64,000 nucleotides of DNA from Paenibacillus solani (GCF_001277345.1 NZ_LIUT01000001.1:3522804-3586803); one strand, 5' to 3'; shown: positions 43,250 to 52,778, counted from the first letter of the stretch. Numbers and translations: made by a program. The notes: generated by a model not told the origin, from the sequence alone.

Positions 43250-44146
43250 CTATTCCTTGACTGCACCGGCCATAATCCCGTGAACAAAGTATTTTTGCAC
43301 AAAGGGGTAGAGGAATATGATCGGTCCGATCGTTATGACCGTGACGGCCATCTTCACGGTCTCCGCAGGCAGAGTAATGCTGCCCGCTGCTCCGGATGGA
43401 ATGCGTCCAGAGCTGATTGCATTGACGTTGGACAAAATATTGTATAGGTAATATTGCAGCGGAAATAAATCCTGCTCCTGAATGAAGATCAGTGCATGCC
43501 ACCAATCATTCCAATATTGAAGCGCATACATTAATCCGACCGTAAGGAGTGCGGTCTTGCTTAATGGAAGAGCGACTCTCCAATAGATCGTAAAATAATT
43601 GGCGCCATCCATCTCGGCAGCTTCATACAGCGCGGTCGAGATGTTGGAAAAGTACGTGCGCATGAGAAACATATTCCATACGCTGAAGATGGACGGCAGG
43701 ATCAGGGCCAGAATGCTGTCCTTCAAGCCGTAGAAATTAACGCTTACCATGTACCATGGGATCAACCCGGCCGAGAAAATAATCGTAAAATTACTGATAA
43801 AGGCCAGCACGTTACGGTATTTCAGCTTTTTGATTGATAATGAAAACGCTATCAAACTAGTGATAAGCAAGGCGCCCGTCGTACCTACAACCGTAATGAA
43901 GATCGTCACGCCGTAAGATTTTAATATTTTCATACCGCTATTAACGAAGATGTATTTATACGTATCCCAAGTGGGGCTCAAGGGGAGGATCGAATAGCCG
44001 CTTCTTGCGACGGCCTGCTCTGATGAAAAGGATACGCTTAAGGTTAAAACAAGAGGATATAGACAAATGAGAGCGAATAAGCCGACGAAACCGTAAGCAA
44101 AGGCGATAACCAGCTTGTCGCTGAGCAATCGATTCTTTCCCAACAT
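43250..44146 (-). CDS. Carbohydrate ABC transporter permease (LplC/YtcP-like)
   Basis: A 298-residue six-helix permease. The EAA loop is ALYEAAEMDGANYFTIYWRVALPLSKTA, and the C-terminus KYFVHGIMAGAVKE is characteristic of the LplC group. Its ATG overlaps the TAA stop of the upstream permease (TAATG), so translation is coupled. It is related to, but clearly distinct from, the permease at 35.3 kb. Confidence 0.93.
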   Translation of the reverse strand: MLGKNRLLSDKLVIAFAYGFVGLFALICLYPLVLTLSVSFSSEQAVARSGYSILPLSPTWDTYKYIFVNSGMKILKSYGVTIFITVVGTTGALLITSLIAFSLSIKKLKYRNVLAFISNFTIIFSAGLIPWYMVSVNFYGLKDSILALILPSIFSVWNMFLMRTYFSNISTALYEAAEMDGANYFTIYWRVALPLSKTALLTVGLMYALQYWNDWWHALIFIQEQDLFPLQYYLYNILSNVNAISSGRIPSGAAGSITLPAETVKMAVTVITIGPIIFLYPFVQKYFVHGIMAGAVKE

Positions 44147-45072
44147 TAAAACAGACCCTCCCCATCATTTATTTTCTTGGCCGATTTGTTGGCAACCGTG
44201 ATCAGGATCAATCCCATCAAGGACTGGAACAGTCCGATGGCCGTCGAGTATGAGAAGCCCAGCGTCCGCATCGACTGGTATACATATGTATCGATGACTG
44301 TTACCTCATCAGCCAGAACCGGGTTGTTGCCGACAATGCCGTAAATCATACCGAAGTCACCATAGAAGATTCTTCCCACGCTCAGCAGGGTCAAAACGAT
44401 GATTGTCGGTTTCAACATAGGCACGGTAAGATAAAAAACACGCTGCAATTTGCTGGCTCCATCGACTTTAGCCGCTTCGTACAAGCTTCCGTCGAAATTG
44501 GACATCGCCGCCAAATAGATTATGGAATTGTACCCGCTCCATTTCCACACGCTCGATAGGATGATGATCCACTTCCAATACTTCGGCTCCGAGTACCATC
44601 TGATCGGATCGGCTCCAAAGAACTCCAGGATGTTATTGGCAACACCCACATCCGTGGAAAAGATGCCGTACAGAATCGCCCCGACGACGACCCAAGACAG
44701 AAAGTATGGAAAGAACATCATGCTTTGGGCGATTTTTTTGTAAGTTTTATGCCGGATTTCATGAAGCAGGACAGCAATGCTGACCGGGACGACGACCCCT
44801 AAGATGAGACCGAAGAAGTTGATGTACAGCGTGTTGTATATTACCTTCCACCCCATGCTGTTTGCCGAGAAGAAATATTTGAAATTGTCCAGCCCCACGA
44901 ACTTGCTGCCGAAGATTCCATCCACCACATTGAAATCGGTAAATGCCATCCATACTCCCGCAAAAGGGATGTACGCGAACATGATTAGCACGATCAGTGC
45001 AGGCACGCACATGAGATACAGAATTCGGTTTTTCTTGATTTCATGGAGAAACCCCTTAACGACGGAGCTCAT
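44146..45072 (-). CDS. Carbohydrate ABC transporter permease (LplB-like)
   Basis: A 308-residue permease of the MalF/LplB type (KKNRILYLMCVPALIVLIMFAYIPFAGVWMAFTDFN; EAA loop LYEAAKVDGASKLQRVFYLTVPML). The ATG at 45072 was chosen because GGTGGTGAGGGT precedes it; the longer frame to 45138 runs back into the oxidoreductase gene. It pairs with the permease and lipoprotein downstream. No ATPase gene is in the operon. Confidence 0.92.
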   Translation of the reverse strand: MSSVVKGFLHEIKKNRILYLMCVPALIVLIMFAYIPFAGVWMAFTDFNVVDGIFGSKFVGLDNFKYFFSANSMGWKVIYNTLYINFFGLILGVVVPVSIAVLLHEIRHKTYKKIAQSMMFFPYFLSWVVVGAILYGIFSTDVGVANNILEFFGADPIRWYSEPKYWKWIIILSSVWKWSGYNSIIYLAAMSNFDGSLYEAAKVDGASKLQRVFYLTVPMLKPTIIVLTLLSVGRIFYGDFGMIYGIVGNNPVLADEVTVIDTYVYQSMRTLGFSYSTAIGLFQSLMGLILITVANKSAKKINDGEGLF

Positions 45073-45097
45073 ACCCTCACCACCTTTATACAATCGA

Positions 45098-46357
45098 TTA
45101 GGCTGTAATGCTCTGCTGCAGCTTCGCTTTAAGCTCATCGAGATCGATCACGGTACCGGTCATTCTTGCCTCTTCTGCTGCGTAGGCCATGATGTGGCTC
45201 TCGACCGACATCTCAATTGAGGATCTGCTGCTGAAGTCGGGGGTCTTCAAATTCGCCAAAAAGTCGATCATCAGCCCCGTATCGCCGCCGTTATGCCCAC
45301 CATCCATCGCAGCCGGCCGAATGACGGTGTGCTGCTGGGATTCGGCCATATTGGAGTTAAATCGAGTGACTTCAATGACATTCAAAGTATCATCGCCTCG
45401 AATTTCTCCATGCTCGCACATGATTTTGATGGTTCGGTACATTTTATTGGTAAATCCACTTAAGTTAAACGTAGCCGTCACCCCGTTCTTGAACTCGATC
45501 AAGGTTACCTGATGATCACACACATCGTTGTCCACCCGATACACGCATCGTCCGTAAGGACTCGTTTCGAGCTCCTTCAGCAATCCTTCTTCTGTTTGAT
45601 CTGCAGACACGGCCGCAGCTGGCCATTGCCCTCTTATAGGCAAGTAGGCTTTTCTTGCATCAAACCGGCAATCTGGAGCGACCTTGCAGTCCAAGCATCG
45701 TTCGGCGCTGCCGGCCGGCGCATTCTCCTCTTTGAAATATGCGAGGCCGCCGTAGGAAGAGATTCGCTTGGCGCCGCTGTCCACCAACCAAGATAAAATA
45801 TCCATGTCATGACAGGACTTCTGCATGATGATCGGACTGGCAAGATCACTTCTCCGCCAATTGCCCCTGACAAAGGAATGGGCCATATGGAAATTGCCAA
45901 TATTCTCGTTATGCTGAATCGTGACGACCTTTCCGAGCTCCCCGCTATCGATGATCTTCTTCATCTCCGTAAAAAAATTCGTGTATCTCAGGACATGGCA
46001 AACAATCACTTTACGGCCTTTTTCATCGGCTTTTTCCTGGATTCTCATACATTCTTCGGGACTTGGAGAGATCGGCTTTTCGAGCAAAATATCATAGCCA
46101 AGCTCAAGTGCTGCCATCGTCTGCTCATAATGATCCCGATCCATGGAAGAGATGATGATGGCATCGCAAATGTTCCCTAAACGATAAAATTCATCAACTG
46201 ATGCAAATTGTCGATCAGGCGGAATCCGGAACTCGTCTGCTGCCGCCTTTCTTCTCTCATCATCTGGCTCGACCACCGCGAAGATTTCATCACTTTGATG
46301 AGCCTGCCTCGCATAGATCATGCCTCGTTGTCCTGCTCCAATTAATGCTAGTTTCAA
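45098..46357 (-). CDS. Gfo/Idh/MocA-family NAD(P)-dependent oxidoreductase
   Basis: A 419-residue sugar or inositol dehydrogenase-like protein. The N-terminal Rossmann motif is KLALIGAGQRGMIYARQA, followed by DRDHYEQTMAALELGYDILLEKPISPSPEEC, which includes the conserved EKP motif. A cysteine-bearing insertion (RCLDCKVAPDC) in the middle could bind a metal. TTG at 46357 was chosen because GGAGG lies eight bases upstream and the Rossmann strand begins there. It lies 25 bases before the permease genes and probably oxidises or rearranges the imported sugar. Confidence 0.9.
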   Translation of the reverse strand: MKLALIGAGQRGMIYARQAHQSDEIFAVVEPDDERRKAAADEFRIPPDRQFASVDEFYRLGNICDAIIISSMDRDHYEQTMAALELGYDILLEKPISPSPEECMRIQEKADEKGRKVIVCHVLRYTNFFTEMKKIIDSGELGKVVTIQHNENIGNFHMAHSFVRGNWRRSDLASPIIMQKSCHDMDILSWLVDSGAKRISSYGGLAYFKEENAPAGSAERCLDCKVAPDCRFDARKAYLPIRGQWPAAAVSADQTEEGLLKELETSPYGRCVYRVDNDVCDHQVTLIEFKNGVTATFNLSGFTNKMYRTIKIMCEHGEIRGDDTLNVIEVTRFNSNMAESQQHTVIRPAAMDGGHNGGDTGLMIDFLANLKTPDFSSRSSIEMSVESHIMAYAAEEARMTGTVIDLDELKAKLQQSITA

Positions 46358-46423
46358 ATCAATAACCTCCAGCGACTCGTATTTTGTCAAAAATTCAATA
46401 TCTGCAATCGCGCCTGCCTCATC

Positions 46424-47749
46424 TTATCTATCCTGCTGCGCTCTACCGGACAGGTTGGATAAGTGACTGTCTACGGTTCGGAGGAATTGCTCCTTATCCG
46501 CGTCGGTTATGTAAGGCATGTTGCCGATCTGTGGGACATCTTCCCTCAGCACCACCATGCTTAACGTATTAAACCGCGCGCCCGTACGCATATATTCAGC
46601 CGCCGCCCGTTGCAGCGAAGTTGTCAGTTCGCCGGGGCTGCCCACGGGATCGGCCTTCCAATCGCCAAAGACTTCATAACGCAGCATGCCATCCCCATCC
46701 AATGTCGGATAGTTGTAAAACTGTTGTTGAACACGGACAATGTTGCTTTTCTCGTTGTCCAAGATGAGTGATAGCCTTGTATCGTAAAGCCAACTCGAGC
46801 TCCAGAAACCTTTGATCGATAACTCCGGAAAATATCGGTCGTAAAATTCAAGCGCCATCATCATTGAATTCTTCACCCGCTCCGGTGTATATCCGGCACC
46901 GGATGGAATATGAAGAGCCAGAAGTGTATCCCCTGGTTCAAGCACCCGCTCCCATTCGTTCTTGAAGATCGGCGTCGTTTCTCTTTCGACGAAGCCCATC
47001 GGATTGATCCGGTTGGCAATGATGAAGGTATCGTTCTCATCCCATTCGGAAGTGAAGCTTCCTTGTAGGTCAAGCACATCGTTAATCCCATTGCGCTGCC
47101 CATCGCTGCGAAACTCTTCCCCAGCATGCCGGAGGGCGGCTACCTCTCTTGTGTTCATCTGGCGGAACATGGTGAACGGATCTCCGAACTGGTAAGGGAT
47201 GAAATAAAACCGGTCCAATAGAAAGATGGAGCAGGTATAAAAATTCATCACCCATGGAAAATCATGAACCTTGGGATCTCCATGGAGCGCCAATTTTTCC
47301 AATTGAAGTTTTAGCGGCTGATGGGGGATCTGCTCATAGTACGCTTTGGGCACGTTACGCCGCTCAAGCTTGTTCATGGAAGGAACAACACAGGCAAGCA
47401 GCAGCAGAAAGGAATAGAGATCTCCGTACTGTTTCATGCACCCTGGCGTCATGTTCGAATACGGCGTCTCGTCGCAGCGATCGCGCACGGAGCAAAGGTC
47501 TTCCACCAAAAATTTGGTGAAGTGAAACAACACATCATCCTGTTCGATCTCCTCAATGCCGGCGACAAGTCGCTGCTGGAGACTCTCTGGAACTTGATAG
47601 GACTCGAAGAGCTCCGAAAGGAATGCTCGCGGGATGAGCTGGGAATTGTTATCCGGCGTATACCGGTTGAACTTTGCTTCCAGACCTTCAGGCAGGTAAT
47701 CGAAGTTGCAGATTGCAATACACTCTTTAAAATTCATCAGGCTCGCCAT
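46424..47749 (-). CDS. Acyltransferase-like protein (DUF5596 N-terminal plus GNAT-like C-terminal)
   Basis: A 441-residue protein related to the two-domain N-acyltransferase family in which a helical N domain (DUF5596/NAT_N) precedes a GNAT-like C domain. The N part has a repeated helical pattern (LSELFESYQVPESLQQRLVAGIEEIEQDD...). The C part includes LEPGDTLLALHIPSGAGYTPERVKNSM and GFWSSSWLYDTRLSLILDNEKSNIVRVQQQF. Members often sit in Paenibacillus sugar-transport operons, but their substrate is unknown. It is the first gene of the operon; two CGTAA/TTACG inverted repeats lie upstream and a LacI regulator is divergent. The start could also be the ATG at 47737. Confidence 0.68.
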   Translation of the reverse strand: MASLMNFKECIAICNFDYLPEGLEAKFNRYTPDNNSQLIPRAFLSELFESYQVPESLQQRLVAGIEEIEQDDVLFHFTKFLVEDLCSVRDRCDETPYSNMTPGCMKQYGDLYSFLLLLACVVPSMNKLERRNVPKAYYEQIPHQPLKLQLEKLALHGDPKVHDFPWVMNFYTCSIFLLDRFYFIPYQFGDPFTMFRQMNTREVAALRHAGEEFRSDGQRNGINDVLDLQGSFTSEWDENDTFIIANRINPMGFVERETTPIFKNEWERVLEPGDTLLALHIPSGAGYTPERVKNSMMMALEFYDRYFPELSIKGFWSSSWLYDTRLSLILDNEKSNIVRVQQQFYNYPTLDGDGMLRYEVFGDWKADPVGSPGELTTSLQRAAAEYMRTGARFNTLSMVVLREDVPQIGNMPYITDADKEQFLRTVDSHLSNLSGRAQQDR

Positions 47750-47804
47750 TTCGCGCTATACCCCCATTTGACTAGTAGAAAACAACTAAATTGTTACATT
47801 GTTT

Positions 47805-47825
47805 GTTACGTAAATTTTACGCAAC
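47805..47825. promoter_or_regulatory. Candidate LacI-family operator 1
   Basis: A 21-base near-perfect palindrome around CGTAA...TTACG (one mismatched pair), 56 bases upstream of the acyltransferase-like gene. It shares its half-sites with 47990-48003. Confidence 0.55.
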
Positions 47826-47989
47826 ACTTTATTCGTGTTTAGTGACTTCATGTTATATCATTCTGCCTTAATCTTGCAATAACAATTTTGAAATTTTTAT
47901 AAACTTCATCTACATAAACGTTGATTCATATATGTATATATTGAATTCACCATAATAATCATGTAAACTGTAAGAACATCAGCGAACAA

Positions 47990-48003
47990 CGTAACAAATT
48001 ACG
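47990..48003. promoter_or_regulatory. Candidate LacI-family operator 2
   Basis: CGTAA and TTACG are separated by four bases, within a direct repeat of ACGTAAC. It lies about 120 bases upstream of the LacI-type gene. The 372-base intergenic region 47750-48121 otherwise holds AT-rich promoter-like DNA without an exact consensus. Confidence 0.45.
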
Positions 48004-48121
48004 TAACGATTCATATTAATGTACGAATCATTGTTTGCGATTTAACGTTTCTAATTAATCCTAAAATTGATAATCAATTTGCAATTTAAAAGCATTTTTA
48101 CAAAGGAGAATGTGTCTATCC

Positions 48122-49144
48122 ATGAGTACGATTCGGGATGTTGCGAAGCTAGCAAACGTATCTACTGCCACGGTGTCCAGAGTTTTGAATAATGATACAA
48201 AATATAAAATTACGGAAGAAACTAAAGAACGGGTATGGCAAGCTGTTACACAGCTCAACTATAAAATCAGTTCCAGCCCCAAGCGAAATTTAACAGCCAA
48301 GGATCAAGTCGATAACAAGTCGCAAATCAAAATCGGATGCGTCTTAAGCGTAACGAGAGACAAGTACAACGATCCGTACTTCATGTCGATCTTATCCGGC
48401 GTAGAAGAGAGGCTCCTCAGTGCAGGGTATAACATCGCATTTATTCGGACTGGCATTGAGCTGGATGACCGCAAAATTCTGTTCAATACGTTCAGCGAGC
48501 CGATTACCGGCCTGATCCTGATGGAGTCCTTGAACAGCGAAACCTACGAGTATATTCGCAAGCAGGTCCCTTACATCGTGGGGATTGATACGGAGCGCGG
48601 AGATATCGATAACGTGGGTTATGATCATTACAATGTGGCTTCGATGGCGGTGAACCATCTCATTGAGAAAGGCCATACCCATATTGGATATATCGGGGGA
48701 AGCGGATATACGGGAAACTTGAAAGACAGCCGTCGCTACCGAGGGTATTACGCCAGCATGCATGCCGCAGGATTGACGGTAAATCCCGATTGGGTAATCG
48801 ATTGCTTATGGGATGAGGCTGTCTGCATCGAACAAATCAACCGTTTATGCCAAACTGGCAACTATCCGACCGCCTTCTTCGCCGGAAGTGATCTAATGGC
48901 AATGGCCGCCCTTAACGGGCTCTACAACAACGGCATCTCCGTTCCGAATCAAGTGGCTGTTATCGGCTTGTCCAACATTGAGGTATCCAAATATTCCAAT
49001 CCTCCTCTGTCGACAATCGAAGTGCCGACCAAGGAAATCGGCATGGTTGCCGTGGACAACTTGATCGACCGCATCAACGGGAACCAGCTGCTACCGAAGA
49101 AAGTCATACTGCCTACCCACTTGATCGTGCGCAGCTCGACTTAA
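48122..49144 (+). CDS. LacI-family transcriptional regulator
   Basis: A 340-residue repressor with the classic N-terminal HTH and hinge (STIRDVAKLANVSTATVSRVLNND) and a periplasmic-binding-protein-like sugar domain (IKIGCVLSVTRDKYNDPYFMSILSGVEE; later AFFAGSDLMAMAALNGLYNNGISVPNQVAVIG). The ATG at 48122 matches the usual start of the family, although AAGGAG is closer to an ATG at 48110. It is divergent from the sugar ABC operon and is its likely regulator, binding the CGTAA/TTACG repeats between them. The DUF4832 gene downstream may be part of the same regulon. Confidence 0.93.
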   Translation: MSTIRDVAKLANVSTATVSRVLNNDTKYKITEETKERVWQAVTQLNYKISSSPKRNLTAKDQVDNKSQIKIGCVLSVTRDKYNDPYFMSILSGVEERLLSAGYNIAFIRTGIELDDRKILFNTFSEPITGLILMESLNSETYEYIRKQVPYIVGIDTERGDIDNVGYDHYNVASMAVNHLIEKGHTHIGYIGGSGYTGNLKDSRRYRGYYASMHAAGLTVNPDWVIDCLWDEAVCIEQINRLCQTGNYPTAFFAGSDLMAMAALNGLYNNGISVPNQVAVIGLSNIEVSKYSNPPLSTIEVPTKEIGMVAVDNLIDRINGNQLLPKKVILPTHLIVRSST

Positions 49145-49262
49145 AGCATATGTTTGAAGTCAACCTTGAGGTCGACGGCCATATTCATGCATACCGTGGA
49201 GCATGCATTTTTCGCACAGGGTCAAATGTGTACGTAAGCTATTGATCTGTAAAGGAAAGGAG

Positions 49263-49290
49263 CACCTGATAAGGTGATTTATTTTTTCTA
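49263..49290 (+). terminator. Weak terminator after the LacI gene
   Basis: A five-base stem CACCT/AGGTG with a GATA loop precedes a T-rich run (ATTTATTTTTTC). The stem is short. Confidence 0.4.
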
Positions 49291-49400
49291 ACGATCGATA
49301 TGAAAGGAGGTGAGCGCTTCCAAATCATCGCGATACCCAGGTTAACCGATTATGGACCTGGAGTTTTACGCTAACCCATATTTCTAGGAGGAGATTTGAC

Positions 49401-51371
49401 ATGAGAACACGGGGTAATCCAATGAAAATGATTGTTTTAATGATGATGGCCATTCTTCTTACATTATCCCCCTTACCCGCTTTTACTCCGACTGCAGAAG
49501 CGGCCTCGATTGTTATCGACGGCAAAACAAGCGACTGGGAGGGGATTCCGGCTCTATCCACGAATTCCGGAACAGCCAAAACCCTTAAGGCTGCCCACGA
49601 CGACCGGAATCTGTATCTCCTTGTGGAAGGCTCCGGCCTGAGTACGGCCATGGGCAGTCTCTGGTTAAATACGGATGACAGCGCTTCCACCGGATATCAA
49701 GCCTATGGCTGGAAGGAGACAGGGATTGAGTGGCTTCTTGAAAATAATTCCCTGTACCGCTATGGGGGCAACGGAAGCACCTGGAGCTGGAATTTGTCTT
49801 CAACTCTTCCTTCTACCCAATTCGCACGCACCTCATCCGTTATTGAAGTTGCACTTCCGCTCTCGGAGCTTGGACTCTCTGCAGGCAGCAGCGTAAGCAT
49901 CGGATATATAGACAACAACTCGGACACCAATCGCCTGCCTGCGCAAAACCAGACGCTTCCTGTCTATACTCTAAGCGAAAGGAATCCCGGAGAAACTATG
50001 ATCGAATTCTATCCAACCGAGCTGGATCATCCGCTCAACAACCCGTTTAAGGGCTGGGCTCCTTCTGCGAAATCAACCAGCTATCCTCAGGACCACCGTC
50101 TCGTGTATGTCGGCGTCACATGGAGAGAACTGGAACCTACGAAGGGCAAGTATGATTTCAGCGCAATTGAAGCTTCCAATCATTTCGAGCAATGGCGGAG
50201 CAGCGGAGTCAAAGTCGTTCTGCGTTTTATTATGGACAGTCCTTCCGGCGTACCTCACCGGGATATTCCGGACTGGCTGTACAATGACATGGTCAGTCTG
50301 GGGCAATCGCCGGGAAAGGCCTATAATGATGAAACCGGAGGCATGGGCGCCGGCAACAATATGGGCTTCTCTCCAAATTATAGCTCCGAATATCTGATCG
50401 CCCGGCACAAGCTTGCAATCGATGCGATTGCGAAGCATTACGACACCCCTGACAGCCCGATCGCTTTTGTACAAATCGGTTCTCTCGGCCATTGGGCGGA
50501 ATTTCACACTTGGCCTTACATAGGACCCAAAGGGGAAAGCAACTATACTGGTGCGTTTCCACCGAACGCTATTTCTAACCAGTACATTCAGCATTATATC
50601 GATGCATTTGCCAATCAAGAAGATCATACGCAGCTAATGATCCGGCGGAGCGTGGAGCTAGCCAAGAACAATAACAAAGGTCTCATTATGGGCATGTACA
50701 ACGACGTATTCGGGGACAAGCCGAGCTTTGATTCCGAATGGGGATGGTACACGGGGACGCAGAACGGTTACTGGGACGATATTAGCCAGAAGCAGCCGGG
50801 CCATCCGAACTTCTGGGACATCCGCGTGTCAGGCGGGGAATTCTATGGCGGCGACTATGGCATGAAATCCGCACTGACGACAGGCAGCGGCTTTAACGAG
50901 ACGATGCGGCAAACCGAGCTCAGCAAGCCAAGCTGGCTTGGCCCGAATGCCCCGGCTTCCTTGGCGGTAGGTAATCCGCTGCAAAGCAATATGGATCAGC
51001 TCAAGAAACGAATGGGCTATCATTTTGTCGTGAGCAAGGCGACCGTGGAGAACGGAAGCACATTAGACGTTTCCGTCCATGTGGAAAATAAAGGGGTTCA
51101 GCACTTCCCGTTCAACTGGCCTGTTGAAATCCAACTCCGCAGCGGCGGAAACATCGTGGCGCGTCAAGAGACGTCCGCCGACTTAAGAACGTGGAGAACC
51201 GGCCTGCACACGGCCGCGTCCTCTCTCTCCACATCCACGCTGCCAAACGGTACCTATGATCTGGCCATCGCAATCTTGGATCCAGCCACGAACCGCCCAG
51301 CGGTTGATTTTGCGAATACGGACCGACTGTCCGATGGAGCGTATAAGCTTGGCACATGGACTAAGCAATAA
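49401..51371 (+). CDS. Secreted DUF4832 protein with N-terminal CBM9-like domain
   Basis: A 656-residue exported protein. A signal peptide (MKMIVLMMMAILLTLSPLPAFTPTAEA) is followed by a beta-sandwich of the DOMON/CBM9 type (about 35-190: IVIDGKTSDWEGIPAL...NLYLLVEG). A TIM-barrel-like region of the DUF4832/DUF4874 type follows (about 200-530: NPFKGWAPSAKSTSYPQDHRLVYVGVTWRELEPTKGKYDFSAIE), then a C-terminal beta domain (VENGSTLDVSVHVENKGVQHFPFNW). It resembles retaining glycoside hydrolases, but the substrate is unknown. AGGAGGAG lies ahead of the ATG at good spacing. It is probably functionally linked to the adjacent sugar ABC operon and LacI regulator. Confidence 0.82.
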   Translation: MRTRGNPMKMIVLMMMAILLTLSPLPAFTPTAEAASIVIDGKTSDWEGIPALSTNSGTAKTLKAAHDDRNLYLLVEGSGLSTAMGSLWLNTDDSASTGYQAYGWKETGIEWLLENNSLYRYGGNGSTWSWNLSSTLPSTQFARTSSVIEVALPLSELGLSAGSSVSIGYIDNNSDTNRLPAQNQTLPVYTLSERNPGETMIEFYPTELDHPLNNPFKGWAPSAKSTSYPQDHRLVYVGVTWRELEPTKGKYDFSAIEASNHFEQWRSSGVKVVLRFIMDSPSGVPHRDIPDWLYNDMVSLGQSPGKAYNDETGGMGAGNNMGFSPNYSSEYLIARHKLAIDAIAKHYDTPDSPIAFVQIGSLGHWAEFHTWPYIGPKGESNYTGAFPPNAISNQYIQHYIDAFANQEDHTQLMIRRSVELAKNNNKGLIMGMYNDVFGDKPSFDSEWGWYTGTQNGYWDDISQKQPGHPNFWDIRVSGGEFYGGDYGMKSALTTGSGFNETMRQTELSKPSWLGPNAPASLAVGNPLQSNMDQLKKRMGYHFVVSKATVENGSTLDVSVHVENKGVQHFPFNWPVEIQLRSGGNIVARQETSADLRTWRTGLHTAASSLSTSTLPNGTYDLAIAILDPATNRPAVDFANTDRLSDGAYKLGTWTKQ

Positions 51372-51504
51372 ACTGTGGAAGTGCGGGATTATTGCTGTGT
51401 CGGCAGGATGATGCAACGGCTACAGAATGATGTAACGCCTCTTCCACTGCGGTCAACAGAACTTATTGACAATTTTATTCACAGCACAGTAATCCCCCCT
51501 TGTG

Positions 51505-51577
51505 ACCACGGATCAATCAACAGATTTATTTCAATATGCAAAAAACCCGACAAACACTATTGTGTTTGCCGGGTTTT
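51505..51577. terminator. Conserved flank and terminator of tRNA-Ala fragment B
   Basis: Positions 51541-51577 form a hairpin (AAAACCCG...CGGGTTTT). The 20-odd bases to its left (51505-51528, including GGATCAATCAACAGATTT) recur next to fragment C at 57484-57507, so the duplicated unit is larger than the tRNA end. The rest of 51372-51700 shows no gene. Confidence 0.75.
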
Positions 51578-51587
51578 CTTTCATGTA

Positions 51588-51644
51588 TGGAGCCTAGGGG
51601 GATCGACCCCCTGACCTCATCGCTGCCAGCGATGCGCTCTCCCA
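51588..51644 (-). repeat. Truncated tRNA-Ala(GGC) 3' end, copy B (att-scar-like)
   Basis: Fifty-seven bases match the tRNA-Ala 3' part, including the complete anticodon stem and the end of the D arm (TGGGAGAGCGC). A T-to-G change destroys the first base of the conserved TTC in the T loop. The acceptor 5' strand is absent. It is not a functional tRNA. Confidence 0.87.
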
Positions 51645-51700
51645 CTATTGCTGGTTTCACTACCAAAAACTGTTCTATCAATGCAGATTTCAAATCTAAG

Positions 51701-52648
51701 CTATAATGATGCTTCCTTCATGTCCTCCATGAACTGTCTGAAGTTCTCCACAATTTCCTTGGATTTCGTATGATGTACATAATGGCTTGTATCGAAGACT
51801 ACCATTTTGCCATTCTCTACACTAGCCGCTTGCTCTTCATGAAGCGGAACCCATTCCTCTGAGAGATTATCGCTTCCGACAAGAAGCAGCAGAGGAAGAT
51901 CAACCGGGAACTTCATATGCTTGCCCTCTTTAAAGTTCGAGGAGATATGCTCCATCTCATTCAAGATGGACGGGTTGAACATATTTTTGAGCTGGATCAA
52001 ATTCAGTTGTTTCCTGGTCTCTTCATCATAAGGCAAGCCTTCATAAGGATCTGGACTAAATTTCAACATCAATCTGGCAAAGCCTGAGTTCTTGAGCAGC
52101 TTATATTGGCCGATCGGGAAATCGACATCCATGCCGCCCTGGGTTGGAACACTGGTATCGATTCCGATAAACGCAGTCACTTCATCCCTGTACTTGCTTA
52201 CATAATCAACCCCATATAGACCTGTAATCGAGTGTCCCATCAGGATATAGCGGTCAATGTTAAGGTTTTGTAGCGCCGCATGAATTTCTTGAACGATATT
52301 GCCGGTCGTGCGGTCCTTATCGGTCAAGTCGCTTAATCCATATCCGAATGGCTCTATGGCTACCACTTTGTAATAAGGCGACAGCTCATCTATGAGCGGC
52401 TTGAAGTCCAGAACAGGCGACGCTGTTCCATAACCCGGCAGAAGCACGACTGTCTCTTCGCCTTCCCCTTGAATGAGCACATTCATATTCTTGCCGTCGA
52501 CGGGAACAAGCTGTCCATATGCCTCGATCTTCTTCTGATCCGTCTTGTTGCTGACCACATTCACGATATATACGATCGCGATAAAAGTTACAATCAATAT
52601 TAAAACTACTGCTAAAGTTTTGAGCAGAATCCTCAGCCACTTGTTCAT
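51701..52648 (-). CDS. Membrane-anchored alpha/beta hydrolase A
   Basis: A 315-residue alpha/beta hydrolase with one N-terminal membrane helix (about 7-30), so the catalytic domain is probably outside. The oxyanion region VVLLPGYGT and the nucleophile elbow MGHSITG (Ser at about 140) are visible; a His near the C-terminus (DTSHYVHH) can complete the triad. Substrate unknown. It is a paralogue of the protein at 54967-55974. Both have an 11-base-period direct repeat about 90 bases upstream and flank a two-component system, which probably controls them. Confidence 0.87.
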   Translation of the reverse strand: MNKWLRILLKTLAVVLILIVTFIAIVYIVNVVSNKTDQKKIEAYGQLVPVDGKNMNVLIQGEGEETVVLLPGYGTASPVLDFKPLIDELSPYYKVVAIEPFGYGLSDLTDKDRTTGNIVQEIHAALQNLNIDRYILMGHSITGLYGVDYVSKYRDEVTAFIGIDTSVPTQGGMDVDFPIGQYKLLKNSGFARLMLKFSPDPYEGLPYDEETRKQLNLIQLKNMFNPSILNEMEHISSNFKEGKHMKFPVDLPLLLLVGSDNLSEEWVPLHEEQAASVENGKMVVFDTSHYVHHTKSKEIVENFRQFMEDMKEASL

Positions 52649-52738
52649 CTTACCTACACCTTTCCTCTCAGATCATTCAGCTGCCTTTGCGAGCCGTATA
52701 GAAAGCTTAACTGATGAAGATGTACAGACGATGACATG

Positions 52739-52758
52739 AATGTGAACTGAATATGAAC
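52739..52758 (-). promoter_or_regulatory. Direct-repeat box upstream of hydrolase A
   Basis: On the plus strand AATGTGAAC and AATATGAAC are 11 bases apart, like OmpR/PhoB-family sites. It lies 91 bases upstream of the start of hydrolase A, followed on the minus strand by GTCAT and GTACAT at the same spacing as in the box of hydrolase B. Confidence 0.65.
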
Positions 52759-52778
52759 AGCCTCGTTAATCTTGCGAA

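Noticed and set aside
49300..49374. A 24-codon frame ahead of the DUF4832 gene as a leader peptide
   Set aside because: The AAAGGAGGTG lies inside the frame rather than before its ATG, and no regulatory hairpin follows.
51588..51644. A functional tRNA-Ala gene
   Set aside because: The acceptor 5' strand and most of the D arm are missing, and the T loop is mutated. The copies at 41289 and 57569 are even shorter.
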